The position numbers and the translations under genes are program-made. Of a DNA stretch of 64,000 bases, positions 47,982 to 60,716 are shown piece by piece. Within the stretch, counting starts at the first letter, position 1. Every line of letters begins with the position of its first letter. Where the stretch lies: positions 14,917,501 to 14,981,500 of the forward strand of contig JABWDB010000002.1 of NCBI GenBank assembly GCA_019614645.1, read 5' to 3'. The DNA comes from Stratiolaelaps scimitus. Lineage: Eukaryota; Arthropoda; Arachnida; Mesostigmata; Laelapidae. The notes beneath the pieces were generated by a model, which saw only the letters and a program-made list of their open reading frames with translations, had not been told where the DNA came from and made no database searches.

Positions 47982-48115
47982 CAGCAACCGTTTGTTGGCT
48001 GGTCGACCCGTGGAACCGTATCTCATTATCAAGGCAAACATTCGTTGACGATTCTGTGTCTCTGCCTCCTGTTCGGCCGCCGATATCATCGATCGTATCT
48101 ATGTGCCTATAGATT
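47982..48115 (-). CDS. Probable exon of unidentified minus-strand gene
   Basis: Acceptor ccttttag and donor gtaacc flank a 134-bp open stretch coding IYRHIDTIDDIGGRTGG and a Ser/Thr/Gln-rich end. Its end phase fits both downstream motif exons (47246 and 45648). A 151-codon plus-strand frame (47664-48119) overlaps it antisense, so the strand is not certain. Confidence 0.35.
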
Positions 48116-48677
48116 CTAAAAGGCAGCAAACGAGAGTACCTAAATGACGAGGGTATTCATGGTGATGATTTGGTGGCCACCATGTGTGCTTGCCGAGGGC
48201 AGGCGAAGTGAGTCCTGTACTACGTTTCCATAGGAAGAGATCACAGAACAGGTGGATGAGCCTAGGGCAAACCGAGGCCTAAGCAAGATCAGCGTTATTA
48301 GCATCGCCCCCCGAAACTCCGGCGGGAGACCTGCGTTCCTTCGTTTACATGTTGCAATTTCTCGTTCTAAGCCAACTATCGATAGAAATGTGGACCGTAG
48401 TGCCATACCATGTCGAAAATTATTGAATTACGCTGAGTGGAGGTGGCACCCACTGTCTTCATGGGATGGTCAGACTAAACACTGGAAATGGTGTACAAAC
48501 TTCAAAGACATACATCGGTGCTAACACAACATCTGTCTAACGAAAATGTAAGGACGAATGCTTTCGTGAAGATAAATCGATTACGAAAACAAGAATCACC
48601 AACTCTGACACGGGGTAGACGAACGGAACGCCGCCCTGCTGAGTATATCCGATCGAACTTGGTCGCTCTGAGGTAAC

Positions 48678-48961
48678 CGATTTTCGCGAGCGCTTCTTCT
48701 CTTTTGGCTTCGGGACACTCTGTCTCTGACGGGACTCAGTCGTTTTTTTCGTCTGGGTAGGCACTGTGTTGACGGCTTCCAGGTTAGCGCTTCCATCGTT
48801 ACCGTTACGGCGGACGAGACTCACAGTTACTCTATGGGAACCTCGCTTCGTGTTTGAACCATGTCCCCTTCGATTTGGCGAGGCGTCGCTGCCGTGAGAG
48901 TTTGTTTGGTGGCTCGAACCTGCGCCCAACGACGCACCCGGAACAAGACTTACACTCAATC
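48678..48961 (-). CDS. Probable exon, Ser/Arg/Lys-rich disordered segment
   Basis: After an acceptor (tatctcag) the minus strand is open for at least 95 codons rich in Ser, Asn, Arg and Lys (for example KPKEKKRSRKS). The 3' splice point is unclear: GTTACC at 48678 is weak and its phase does not fit the exon at 48115. It may be an upstream exon of the unidentified gene at 44.8-48.1 kb. Confidence 0.4.
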
Positions 48962-49410
48962 CTGAGATAAAAGAGCATATATTGAAACACAGAGAGACAT
49001 CAACAGTGAGCTCCAAAACGAACGCAATTAATATATATATATATATATATATCATCGCGTAAGTGATAGATGCTCAAATACTCTTGTAATGCTTGTTTCA
49101 GGTCAACTTCGCGTGCCACTATTGCCAAATATAGAAACGGTATCGGACGATGGTTGCCTCTATTCATAGACAACTGTCAATTAACATTAATAGCAGGCGG
49201 GTTCTTGAACTTTATATACCACTCAAGGTTTTTGCTAAATACCTGGAGGCAGCTTTAGCTGTGTAGGGGTCAAATCGAGCAGTACCCGTCGCGATATAGG
49301 TTCCCCGTGAGGTGCTGACGGGTCGGCCTTCCTGTTTTCTTGCTCGCTACAGATTTGGTCGTGGAGAAAGAGAAACAAATTCACCGATGTTTAAGCGAGC
49401 TTCAGCTACA

Positions 49411-49501
<91 letters not shown>

Positions 49502-51437
49502 GAAGTATTTGCTCTGCCGCATGCATATAAATCACAAAATCTAAAAAAGTCTCTGAAGTATAACTTACTCTGACATCTTGCCTGCTTCTGATGACGTTAT
49601 CGAGATGAAATCTCTTAGTACCAGCAATGGGCATTGTTCACAATCTGTTTGCTAAAATGTATCTTCCGAGGGGCCCAACCGCTTCAGGAGGCAGATAAAG
49701 GCTCATTATTCATACGAGTATCGAAAACCGTAACGACAATTGTTCCGTTAGCGTCTTTGGTAGAAAATGAACGTGTTTTTTACACAATATTTACGAAAGC
49801 ACCAAACTGACGCTAGCGTCACAGGTTAACATATGCCCTCTCACAGGACATGGTTATTTTACTTCGCAGGGAGGTATTATTGCTCTCGATCAATTCTCGA
49901 TCTGGATGTCAATCACAGCATACCACGCATCAACACACAATCCAAACGCCGTTCGATTCATCAACGCTTGAGGCCGTTTAGTCAGCATCAACACTAGGGG
50001 GCATGTCCACTAGTTTGACCTGAGGTCTTGGGGAGACAGAGCCTCACTGTCTATGGGACGTGGTGGCGAAAGTCGTCCTTAAAACGCACGGTTGGCATAA
50101 CGCAACAGGATAACTTATCACGAGTTTGGCCAGATGACGAAAGGTACAACAACAACAACAATATCGTGGTAAGGAAAAAATCGTACAAAATTCAAAACAT
50201 TATTGATTACTTTAAGCAGCCCGTCCCACTCCAGACAACGGCGCCTCTACCGGCCAACGGCGGTCCAACGACAAGTGCAGGTTTTGACTGTATAATCATG
50301 TACCAGCAGCACGGGACGCAAAACGATCGTATACCGCCGTTCACGAAGTGTTTGTTTGTCTCCATCGACGCACACGCACAAAGATAGTCGGCTGGATGGT
50401 TTACTGAGCAAATGCAGCCAAATGCAGAGGCCATACTTGAAGCAACAGAGAGTTGAAGGGCATGTCCGTTTTTAGTTGCCGAAGAAAGTGCATAAACACA
50501 TTCACAATAGATCGCATAGTTTGGCTAGCTGTGACAAACATTTGTCCGTGAGTGTACGCGAGCTAGCGTAGAGCATCGGTAGTTACGCCTGTGGTGAACT
50601 CGCTAGTTCTATCTTGAGCCACGTGCAGTCGGAGCGCGCGCACTACGGCGGCTCATTGCAGCGGATTAATATTTATTGGTTGTATTATTTACGCAGCGAT
50701 TGAGTAATTGTGCGAGAATCGACGTGAAGTCAATAGGCGATTTCCTAATGAACCGCACGAATTCACAAAAATAAGGCTGTACATAGGCAGGCAGCTGTAT
50801 ATTGTCATATTTGACTGGCCTGTCATTTAAGGGGAACGGGTGAGAGTCAGCTGAGAGAATATTATCAGGATTAACTCCGCTACAGCTCTCGTTGAACGAA
50901 AAACACTTGAATCGTATTATTGGCTGGTTGTTTCACTTTATTTCTCTACGAGTACAGTTATTAGCAATTTTTATATCGTACGCAGACACAAATATACGGT
51001 CAAGTAGCCTAAGCAAATACAGCTTTCAGTCTAAATATATACATATACCTAAAACACAAACAACTTTGTCGAAATTCTTATGAGCTTCGATGTCGCCAAT
51101 ACAGGCAGGTCAACATCAGTCGCTCTATAGTGCGATTCAGTCACGGACTCAAGTTCATGTCACACTTTGACTAGTTCAAGCTGTGAATAACAAGGCTGCG
51201 GATTGAAGCCACATACTATAATGGCTTCATAATCGACGTTTCCAGGTGCGGGCTGGGCTATCGAGGGTCTAATAGAGCCTCTGTCTATATATATGTATAT
51301 ATATATATTATGCAGCGTCTTTTGCGAATCCCATATATTATAAGCAAATTACACAATTTTAGAATATAAGTATAACGCATTGTCCACCATTAGGGGCGAG
51401 ACGTTTGCACTATATACGCTTATGTCCGTAGTCTTGG
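48962..51437. other. Intergenic region with large TA tract
   Basis: Contains the TA tract at 49414-49498 and short TA runs near 49030 and 51285. A possible plus-strand exon at 50144-50280 (NNNNN then KIQNIIDYFKQP) is discussed in the findings. No other coding region is supported. Confidence 0.45.
49414..49498. repeat. (TA)n microsatellite, about 85 bp, uninterrupted
   Basis: Pure TA dinucleotides for 85 bases. Open frames reading IYIYIY across it are artefacts. Confidence 0.97.
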
Positions 51438-52865
51438 TCAGTTGATATCCCTGCGCTTCAAAATCATAGGACTCCGCTCGAGAATCTGCGCAACGTACTG
51501 GCACTTATTCGTGGCAAACCTACGGTACGTAAACTCCAAAGACCTGGCCTCTCGGGCAGTGGCTGCCAGGTTCTCCATCTTCCTGCACACGGACTCGAGA
51601 TCGCAGAGTCGATACCCGCTGTAAGAGTGTAATATGTCATTCCAATGGACATCATCGGTAACCGCTCCAGCGATCGACAGGGCAGCAGCCGCTATCACGG
51701 ACGGTCTACAGTGTACCACCGAGTGTTCGAACAGCGCTAGCTCAATGAGATATTTGGCCATGAGATGTGTCGCGAAGTTTACTCTGCCAGCCTTTGAGAA
51801 TCGACGCAGGAAATGGATGCTTAGAGGTTTTCCGAGCTCGAAGTGCAATGTATCCAGAATAAGACACTCCATACAGCGGATGTCCCAGGTAGTGTACGCT
51901 CCATCGCACACATAGGTTAGGTCGATGACCGTTGGTCGTTTCTCCTCTTCGTACTTCGACGCCACAAGCATGCAACCAACACCTGATAGGGGAGAATAAA
52001 TGATTTGACTGGTTATTTAAAAAGAAACAAAAATTGATTGTAATACAATTTGCAATTGCATATTAAAACCTCTATCTTTTCTGGTCCTTTGTAGGCAATA
52101 GCAGAAAGGGGTGAGAAATAGCACTTACCAACTAATTGAAACTTCTCGCGGCTTACTTCGCATCGTACCTCGGACATAAACCTATCGAGTATCGAAACAG
52201 CCATTATAAGGGTGTCTTGCAGCAGCCTGAAACGGTCTTGCAACGCCACGAGCCAACTGATGAGTTTACCTCGCATGTGTGGCTGCAATGACGGGTGATG
52301 CATTAAATACCTGCAACACAACCACTGGAGTTCACCGCCTTGTTGAGCTTAAAAGCGAGCCTTAGATCTTATTCTCGCTCTTATTTCTCTCGTACCCATA
52401 AGCGCAAGGATACCAATTATATCCGCCTCAAAATATAATAACTGCTCATCCGAACTAGCTTGGGCTTGTACCGATATCAGCACGAATGTATGAGTGCACA
52501 ATGCTTAAATTTTCAACACATAATTAGCTTTATTTTGTTGTGTGGCTAGCTTACTGCGGCTTGGCGGCATATTTCAGCTCCAGTTGAAACAGGTGTCTGT
52601 AGATATCTTTGGCATATTCCGAGCATAATTCCAATTGGCCCGCATCGTCTGCATCGATATCGACGACGCTTTGCGGAAGAGGTATTGGCTTGAACGGCTG
52701 AAGAAACTTTGCAGGTGCCACTAGAGCAAGTGATTTCGAAGAAACGATCGAAGACACGGTCTTGGTAATCGGCTCCTGCAGTTGGCGTTTTCCTTCAGCA
52801 GTTGTTTTCTCGTTAGTCGGGTCAATGTTACTGGGCCGCAACGCAAGAGGTCGAAGCGTAGATCG
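51438..52865 (-). CDS. Cyclin B paralogue, copy 2 (5' end incomplete)
   Basis: Exons (minus) are 52865-52555, 52310-52129 and 51982-51438; the reading phase is continuous through 345 codons and the stop. The junctions ca|g and g|gt and the 182-bp middle exon are identical to copy 1, proving common ancestry. Cyclin motifs: an RxxL near the start (RSTL), VVDIDADDAG, the cyclin box MRGKLISWL, DRFM, KFQLVG and KYEE, and a shortened C-terminal fold. The residue that is Asp in most cyclins (MRAILxDWL) is Ser here. The first exon shown follows an acceptor (gttttag) and has no ATG, so an upstream start exon is missing from this model. It could be functional or specialised; no frameshift or stop was found. 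Confidence 0.88.
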
Positions 52866-55800
52866 CTAAAACGAACCAATTCGATTTGAACAGGAATGCT
52901 ACAATTATGCATTATGTTACACTGTTCTATATTTGTATGTGCCCTAATCATTTCCTGAGCTATCGGCCCGAACGCTTGGGTGAGCCACCACCGACCCTAC
53001 GTAATAAACAATTAAATATCGGGATAGCTCATAAGGGAGAGCGCTTCCATTATCACAGGAAGTGTAGATAGCGTCGTGTACGAAACTGAGAGGTACATGG
53101 ACAGTACCGATGGGCCGGTGACAGTGTTCATACAGGCCGGATGTCATGACTGCATGACTGAATTCGAAGAGAATAGGTTTATCAGCAGAGTGAGGAAGCT
53201 GGCCACCTCGCCCCGTAGAGCCCGATCATCGAGAGTGGACGATAGAATTTAAAAAAATGAGGTCACAGGCGAGTTGCGTACAATATTGCAGGGCGGATAA
53301 ACCTTGTTGAGAGTCTTCAACCGTGGGCATGAATGGCGAAGCCCAGCAGGTCCCCAGCCTGTTCTCGTTTGAGTTAATGGGTTTAGTTTGACAGATGATT
53401 CATTATAGTTTCGATTTGGTTGTGCCGCCAGAGGAAATACTACATTAGGAAACTTACCATTGGCTTAAGGAACGGCACGTTCCTCTGCTGGATCCGATTC
53501 GCTCTCCGAGTCGCAGAACGGGAGGCCATGACTGCTTGTCTTGGTATAGGCGCACCGACCAAGCAACCTCACGATTGTCTAATGCACTGCCATACTTTGA
53601 GGAAAGATCCTTGAATGATCTGGTCTCCGCTACAGCTCAACGCGAACTGAAGACTCGATCTAATCTTGAGATACGTTCAAAGCCTTTAGGCTTGTCGCTC
53701 GCGACAGTGGCGGAGCAGCTTCCGATGAGCGGCTTAATTTAATCGCCCCCTCCGAGTCGAGGTGGTGTTGGACGAGTTGAGATTTCTGATACCCCTGGAG
53801 AGGGTTACGGGTCGGTCAAAATACTCATTTTTCTACTTGCGAACAGCGAAATAGTTCACCATAAATGAAGAAGACAGTGACACAATTAGTTGCATTAGTC
53901 GAAAATTAAATGACAAGTTATTCAGCAGCAAAGTAAGCAGGAGATGCGCAACAGGTTCGCCTGTAATCTGCTTCCTTTAGAATCGCGTATATTCTTCCAG
54001 CCCATACCGAACTAATGGACTGATTCAGCGCTGTCTGCGGCGATTGGATGAATAGTTTTACCCGTCCTGCGATTACAGTTCTATTTGAAATTAATGGACC
54101 TCTCCATAAAACATCTGTTTGTTACTCGCATCCCAATTACAAATGTGTGAAATTATCATTTTCACAAAATTGTATGAAGAACATAGATAACACAAATGGT
54201 TTTGTCTGACCACAAACGCACGAACCGTTACAGCTGCAGTAACAGTCGACTCCCCCGCCTCTGAGCGCGACCTAATGTAAACAGATTCCTCGTCGAACAA
54301 GTGATCAATTTTTTGAGCGATCATATGATGGATGGATGTATTGGAAAAGTTGGAGGGCATCTCATAAAAAGCAAACATGTTGACTCCTGAACGGCTTCAA
54401 AAGGCGTCGGGAGACCCAGCCGCAGGTGGGCATAGGCCTTACACAGACAGTGTCGTGCATTAGACGTAAACACGAGTGAATGTTGTCATTGTTATGGCCG
54501 TAATGTGTCGCGTGTTATGTTTTGAGAATATGTTATTCTTAATTAATAATAATAATGTGCATTATACGGCTATGTATATTCAACGTCATTTAGTAAAGTT
54601 CATAATAATAATGAAGATGATTACATTCAACTAATATAATTGCAAACGAATACAGGTTTGAAGAGTGAAGGCCACACTGCTCAATTTTCTAACAAACAAA
54701 CACCGAAGTGGATCTAATTCACACGGTGCGTAAGCTGTACCCCCACCAGCAAAACCAACTTGAAGAGGGAAAAACCTACCGCCATCATATGTTGCTTACC
54801 GTAGCCCTCCTGAAGATATCACAGGCGGACAAAGACTTGGTGACAGGCACCGTCACTATATACGAGACGCCTTGAAAACGACATAATTGTATTATAGTGG
54901 AAGTAACGAATTCAACTTGACTTGAAGATCGAATTCTACTGGATCCTCCGTAGCATCCGTAAATGTACGTTTATCAGAACCGACTACCATAAAAAGTTGG
55001 ATCTATGTGAACGATTTATCGCGTTCGTCTTCACTCTCATTCGCCCAGTGAACGAGGTAGCTGCTCTCGTAAATGCTACTTTTTCTTTCTAAAAGTGAAA
55101 TGGAACAGAAGTGTAAAATGCTTTGAAATTTCGTATACTTCTTGTATCTAGGTAGGTAAATTGAATGAGTTCAAACGTCACGGAGAGCGCAGGTGGCAAG
55201 ACACGAATATATACGACTACACTATATACTCTCTCGACTCAGCACTGATCGTTGTCACCCACCTAAGTATCACTATCTTCAATTGGATGAACAACAGGAA
55301 CAACAAGGTCTACCATCGTAGCTAGGTTATAAGCAGAGCCCAGCAACCCACAATGATAACACTAGAATGCTGTAATTTCAACTTCAATAACTCGGTGATT
55401 GATTCGCTCACTTATTTATTTTTCCCATTGTTTTTCTCTTCCGAGTCGGTCATTCTCACTAGTCTTGAGAATCTGCCTTTTGAGGGACTTTTTTTCATTT
55501 TTTTCTCTCTCTTCTTTACCATTTTGCGTTCACCTTTTTCCTTCCTCGTTTTTTTTTCCTTTTTTCTTCTTCTGTGTTTTCTCCTCTTTTTCTTTGCTCA
55601 TTTCCTCCTGTTCCCGGAATCCCACTCTCATTCCCGTCCGTCAATGTGTTCCTGTCATCTGCACAATGAACTCCCTCGCCTATTAAGACTTACTTCGGTC
55701 GTGTAGGTTTAATCCTCATCGGCCTCCATATTCGTTTTTATTTCATTCAATACATAATAAAATGTTTACAAATGTACATTGTATGTGTTGATGTATAGGT

Positions 55801-56712
55801 TGCCGTTAATGTTGCTCTGCTGGTGTTGGTCTATATCGTCCGCTTTGTTGTTGTGGTTGTTGCTGTTGTTGGTGTGCCTCTGCTGTTACAATGCATCTCA
55901 TCTCAAGAAGATGTGCTCGTTCTGTTTCGTATCTCAGCACATAACTAGCGAAGCTGTGACAGACTGATTGTTGTTAAGGCCCAATCCGCACGTGCGTGTT
56001 TCCTCATTCACGATATCGAATAGTAATGACATACACGTTCCAGTGACAGTGACAAAAATTTCTTCATCTTCTTGTATGAGTCCTCATTTTGATATTTCAT
56101 AGGAAAAGAAAAAATATAGGCAGTCGTCACCACAGCAGGCTGGAAAAGTCATCTCGTTGCTCATATACATTATCAATGTTGACCCTCGTCCAATCGGCGC
56201 GTTCGACACAATATAAAATTTATCAATTAATTACCTATTGTGATGAACGGCCTCGGACGCTGGCTGTGCCTCTCCGTCGTTCGGCCACATGGCACGCATT
56301 GTCCTTCCATGACCGCCCATCCGTTCCAGGGGGCGCACTACAACCAAGTAAAATACGGATGAAACAGATAGCAACGAGTTGATCTCCTCCTTCGACCATA
56401 TTCTCACTCCTGCTCCGCTCTGAAGCGAAGCTGCCCCTGATACACGACGTATGCCACTTGTCTGACCACCTCATGTTATGCTGCTTATGTTTGCTCAACA
56501 CTGAAAACGAGATTTTCCCGCACCATCACATTTAGTCAGTCAGCCAGTCAGATCCCCTCGCTATAATGATGATGATGGCCTGTATTTCGACTTCAAGAAG
56601 GTCGTGGAAGGTCATGTGAAAAGCCTCCATTGGAAGGGTATCCATAGGATGGTGGGCGTGAGTGGCTTACGAAGTCGGCCCCCCTCGGCCGTTGCGTGTG
56701 CGCCCGGCGGCT
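52866..56712. other. Intergenic region, cyclin B copy 2 to UBC9
   Basis: No gene could be identified. A 53.1-53.25 kb stretch is open on the plus strand after an acceptor-like tatcacag (YETERYMDSTDGPVTVF, then a stop) but is unconfirmed. A pyrimidine-rich tract spans 55.43-55.62 kb. A GC-richer patch at 53.3-53.8 kb may be a decayed repeat. The 3' UTR of UBC9 lies at the right end. Confidence 0.4.
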
Positions 56713-59700
56713 TTAAGCTATCGGTGCCATTCGTTCTGCTTGAGCTCGTACGCGCCGCTCGTATTCAACCTTGTTTTGGCAGTAGATCGTGTACGCTTCT
56801 GCCTGCGCCGGATCCTTGATGTTCGGGTCGTTGAGAAGATCCTGTAAGAGCGATCAATAATATGATAGGTGAGTGTTCTGAGGAGGATGATATCATGAGG
56901 ATAATAAATGAATTCTACGATATTGATCTGAACAACAGCCTGTCGGCGCTATAAGGTAGATTTGGCGGGCGCTTATTGATTAGTGTATGTATGAGAACCA
57001 CGTCGAGGAAGAGAGACATTCGTTGTAGAATGTATCACGCACACGTAGTACAACAACGTTGAGTTAGGTAAAACCATCGTTGTACTAATCGGGCATCATC
57101 ACATTCGCAGTGAGTTGTGGCTGTCATTTGACGAGGCGATTCGTTGGTTTGCGTGTTTCAGAGGAATTGTTGGAGGATTGCAAACACTGGATGTGCGAAG
57201 TGGTACTCGGAAATATCGGTGACCAATAGTCATCCAGGAAAAAAACCGACGTCCAAATGAGACAAAGCTCAGCGCCCACCAGAATCATGTTTCCTATTCA
57301 CGAAGTTAGTTCGTAATCAGACACTATAACGCGAAGCTGTCAGGCAGTTGTGTTGCCATAATCTCGCGCCAAGTAACAATAGCATAGCAACAAGCGGTCA
57401 GTAAGACCTTGTTGGGACACTCGCGCCTAACAAAACACGAATACACAATGTACCTGAATGCCAACAAGGATCTGCTTAATTGTGATCGAAGGCCGCCAGT
57501 CTTTCTCCTCGTCAAGCAATGAGAGACAGACCGTGCCCGAAGGGTAGACGTTTGGATGGAATAAAGGTGGATCGAATTTGCACTTCGGCGGCGTTGATGG
57601 GTAATCCTCCTTAAATGTCATCCGCAATTTGTATAAACCCTTCTCCCACGCGGTACCTGTAACGAGTAGAGAAACAAGCGAACCAGGTGTTTACTACGCT
57701 ATGTCATGATGCTTGAGGACCATCGCTACGAAGGATAAATGGGCAGTGATTTCGGTGTGGTGTCAGGTCGCGATATAAAGAAATAAATGCTTATAAATAT
57801 TAGAAGACAAATACAACCGTATTCAAACCGGAAGTAGCTGGACAAACATTTCCGAGGTGACGTAAAGATACCGATTTGGCTGGTGACAAATACGAAGGAG
57901 ATCGATTCCCAATTTTCCCTTGTAATTTATCATTTTATCTGGAGTTTTACATATTTGCGTTCGCTATCAAGTTCCCAGATCGTTTGTCGTGCCACTCAGG
58001 CGGGGAAAACTACTACAGCTGTAACGTTTTAACATAGATTCGAGCAGAACGTACAAATGCACACGAGTTTTGCCACAAGTTCGTTGATAGAGAAAGAGGG
58101 AGAGAGAATAAAGAAGCGCGCGTTATTGCCTTTAAAAAGTCAGCATGTTCGAAAGGAAGCCGACTGCAAAAGATATGCGATTCAACTGTTCTGTCAGCAG
58201 AATTTTGTGATCGTTCCTAACGATCGGGGTATAAGGTTTAAAGACGGAAGCAACACCCTGAGGAAATGACTCGCTTGTGCACAACTCCAAATCGCATTGT
58301 TGACGTTTGTACTCCGCATAGACGACGGTGTACGTTCTCGTCATGCATTTGCTTACATTGGGAAATGGGTTCGAAACGTATCTATTTTCGCTTAGCAATT
58401 CCATAGCATCATCCTCATTGTTCCAAAGAGGTCATTCAAACGATCCAACCTCCCCGCTAGTATGTATCCACTTCGTCTGACAGCATTCAACCTGTCGTCC
58501 ATCAGATAATCAAAGACATGTGAGTTGATGGAACTGACGCAGTCCGAGAAGATCAGCAAACAATACGACAGCGTTCAGAGACAGCGCCGCAACGAGAGTA
58601 AAGTAATGACAGCCGTTCGCTTGCTTGAGCCTGCCAACCCTCTCCAGCAGCGATGCCGCTTCTTCAGGCCATTGAACTGGTGAACATATCTCCTACACAG
58701 TGTCATCTTCTGGTCAACTAAGATGATGTATCGCGGAAGGATGCTTCTCACATTCATCTATGGGTTGAGACTTACGTTATATTGGAATGAATGTACAAAG
58801 CCGTGGGGAAGAACTCCTACAATATCCTCCTACATCTCAATTATTATCCGTCCAAGGGTTCGCCTGTTCTAGGGAGACCCTCGGTAGAAGCACTGCAATA
58901 CCACGCAGCGCCGGGCTAAACAGAATAGAATGCAATAACAGGAAGCCGGTGGTTATACATCCACTAGCGGGCGAGCAATGTGAACCAGGTCGACCACAAA
59001 CTACACATTGATTTTATATATTGCAACAGGAATGGTTAAGTGTCAGTAATGTATTATCTCTCTCTTTCGGTCGCGTTTAATTGCAATTACTGATGCGACT
59101 TGTATGATAGACACAAGGACACAGACGGCCAGTTCTCATCAATTCCTCTTCGTGTTAACAAACAGCACGTATACAACCACATGTATGTGTGTTGGTAGAA
59201 TTAACGAATTTACTGTCTCGCACTGTCGCGTGTGATTGTTTACTGAACTCTCAAGGCAAAATGATTGTGAATCCTTTTTTTGCTCCGTGAACGTGACAAG
59301 GCAGGAATTCAACTGCCACCCTCAACTAAGCGCGATTTTACCCGTTGGCACACACCACAAACTTCAGTTGTCTGCGGCCCACAGCCCCACTGAACACATT
59401 CATCACAGCATCGTCGCTAGCAGTCGGTGAGAATCCGACCGCACACAAACCACAACAGCACATTTCCGCTGTTATTTTCTTGGCCCCCAACAGACTTGAT
59501 CCATTGTGTCAGTTATCACCACGACTTCGGGGGGGGGGCTCAGGCGACATCGTCGCGTCGATGTACGTGCCGCAGATCTTGAGTGGTCCTGATGGAGATT
59601 CGATGGTGGACGCCAACATTCTCCTCGTGGAAGTAGTAACCGTAGCCGAGGGGGTCGAAGGAAAAAGTCAATCAGATCAAGAACTTACCCGCCTTGCCAG

Positions 59701-59836
59701 GAATAGCGCAATCCCACATCATGAGATTTGGTAGTCCATCGGCGCCCTTCGTTGGTTTGGCGACGAACCCGAACGGGTGTTCCTTGCGCCACGCCTTGCG
59801 CTCCTCAGTCAAGCGCTGGAAAGCGATTCCTGCCAT
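56713..59836 (-). CDS. UBC9: SUMO-conjugating enzyme UBC9
   Basis: Exons (minus) are 59836-59689, 57656-57454 and 56841-56713, giving 159 residues, one more than the usual 158. The start [21 protein letters not shown] matches the family's N-terminal SUMO-binding helix. The HPN motif lies at about 83-85, and the catalytic cysteine falls exactly at position 93 (SGTVCLS), where it forms the thioester with [15 protein letters not shown] and the closing [18 protein letters not shown] helices are intact. Junctions are g|gt (donor gtaagt) and phase 0 (donor gtacat). It is the E2 of the sumoylation pathway, acting mainly in the nucleus. A 2-kb intron separates exons 1 and 2. Confidence 0.97.
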
Positions 59837-60678
59837 CAGAAGCGATGTGTTTCGACGATGCGAACGATAACAACGGCACAGCGCGACGACCGACAACTTG
59901 TCGCAACCGTGGCGGAACCGAAAGGCGAACCGGTAGAATTATCCGATACGATCGTCGAGATTTCGAGCACTTTCAGTCGTCGACGGCGCTACAGTCCGAC
60001 TAAGCAGACAGACAACGCTTCTTTCCTCCCTCCTTCCAACTCCGAAGAGTGCACGGATTTAAATAAAGCAGGATACACCCGCAAAGGGACATCTAGTCGC
60101 CGACGACTAGATGAGACGCGACCGATTACGTGTTCAACGACCGACCAAGTGAACGTGCTGCGGACTGGTGATTTTCGTAGAAGGTGATTCTCGAGGCTTG
60201 CTGAGTTGAATATGTCTGGTTTAGGTGTCGAACGACGTTAGATGTACGAGCATAACTTGAAAAAGTTTGTATCGAAATACTGAGACAAAGCAAAATTGTA
60301 ACTAATCCCGATCCTCTGCGCTGGTGTCAGGATATAACCGCGTTGGCTAGATGTACCCACTGCGGACGTATTTCTCAATGTATACATTTCGCGACGCGAT
60401 GACGGTTAAGCCCATCCAATGCTTTGGCGGTTTCACGCCCGCTAACACGGGACGGTACTTGCAGAAAAAAAAACCGGCAATGCAGTATTGATAGCAAATA
60501 GGAGAACGGCTGGCGGAGTCCGTAAAACCGTACAATGTCAACACGTAAAGCGATAACGATCATACGAGTTTCCACAATGTCGCACTCTCAAGGCTTAAAT
60601 ACTGCCTTTGACACCGAGCAACACGGCAATACGATTTTAGTGGACCGAAGTTGATGACGACGACCGTCAAATATATAC

Positions 60679-60716
<38 letters not shown>

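Noticed and set aside
47664..48119. 151-codon plus-strand frame
   Set aside because: No family match or good start context; the minus-strand exon there fits splice phases with its neighbours, though neither is proven.
48908..48930. gctcgaacctgcgcc, a B-box-like sequence
   Set aside because: Lies inside a coding-like exon, and the SINE body is absent around it; probably coincidence.
49312..49634. Open frames reading IYIYIY on both strands
   Set aside because: They are translations of the (TA)n tract; the same applies near 3.0, 4.8, 29.3, 33.2 and 40.8 kb.
55430..55620. Phe/Leu-rich open frames
   Set aside because: They come from a pyrimidine-rich tract; any frame across it gives Phe, Leu and Ser.
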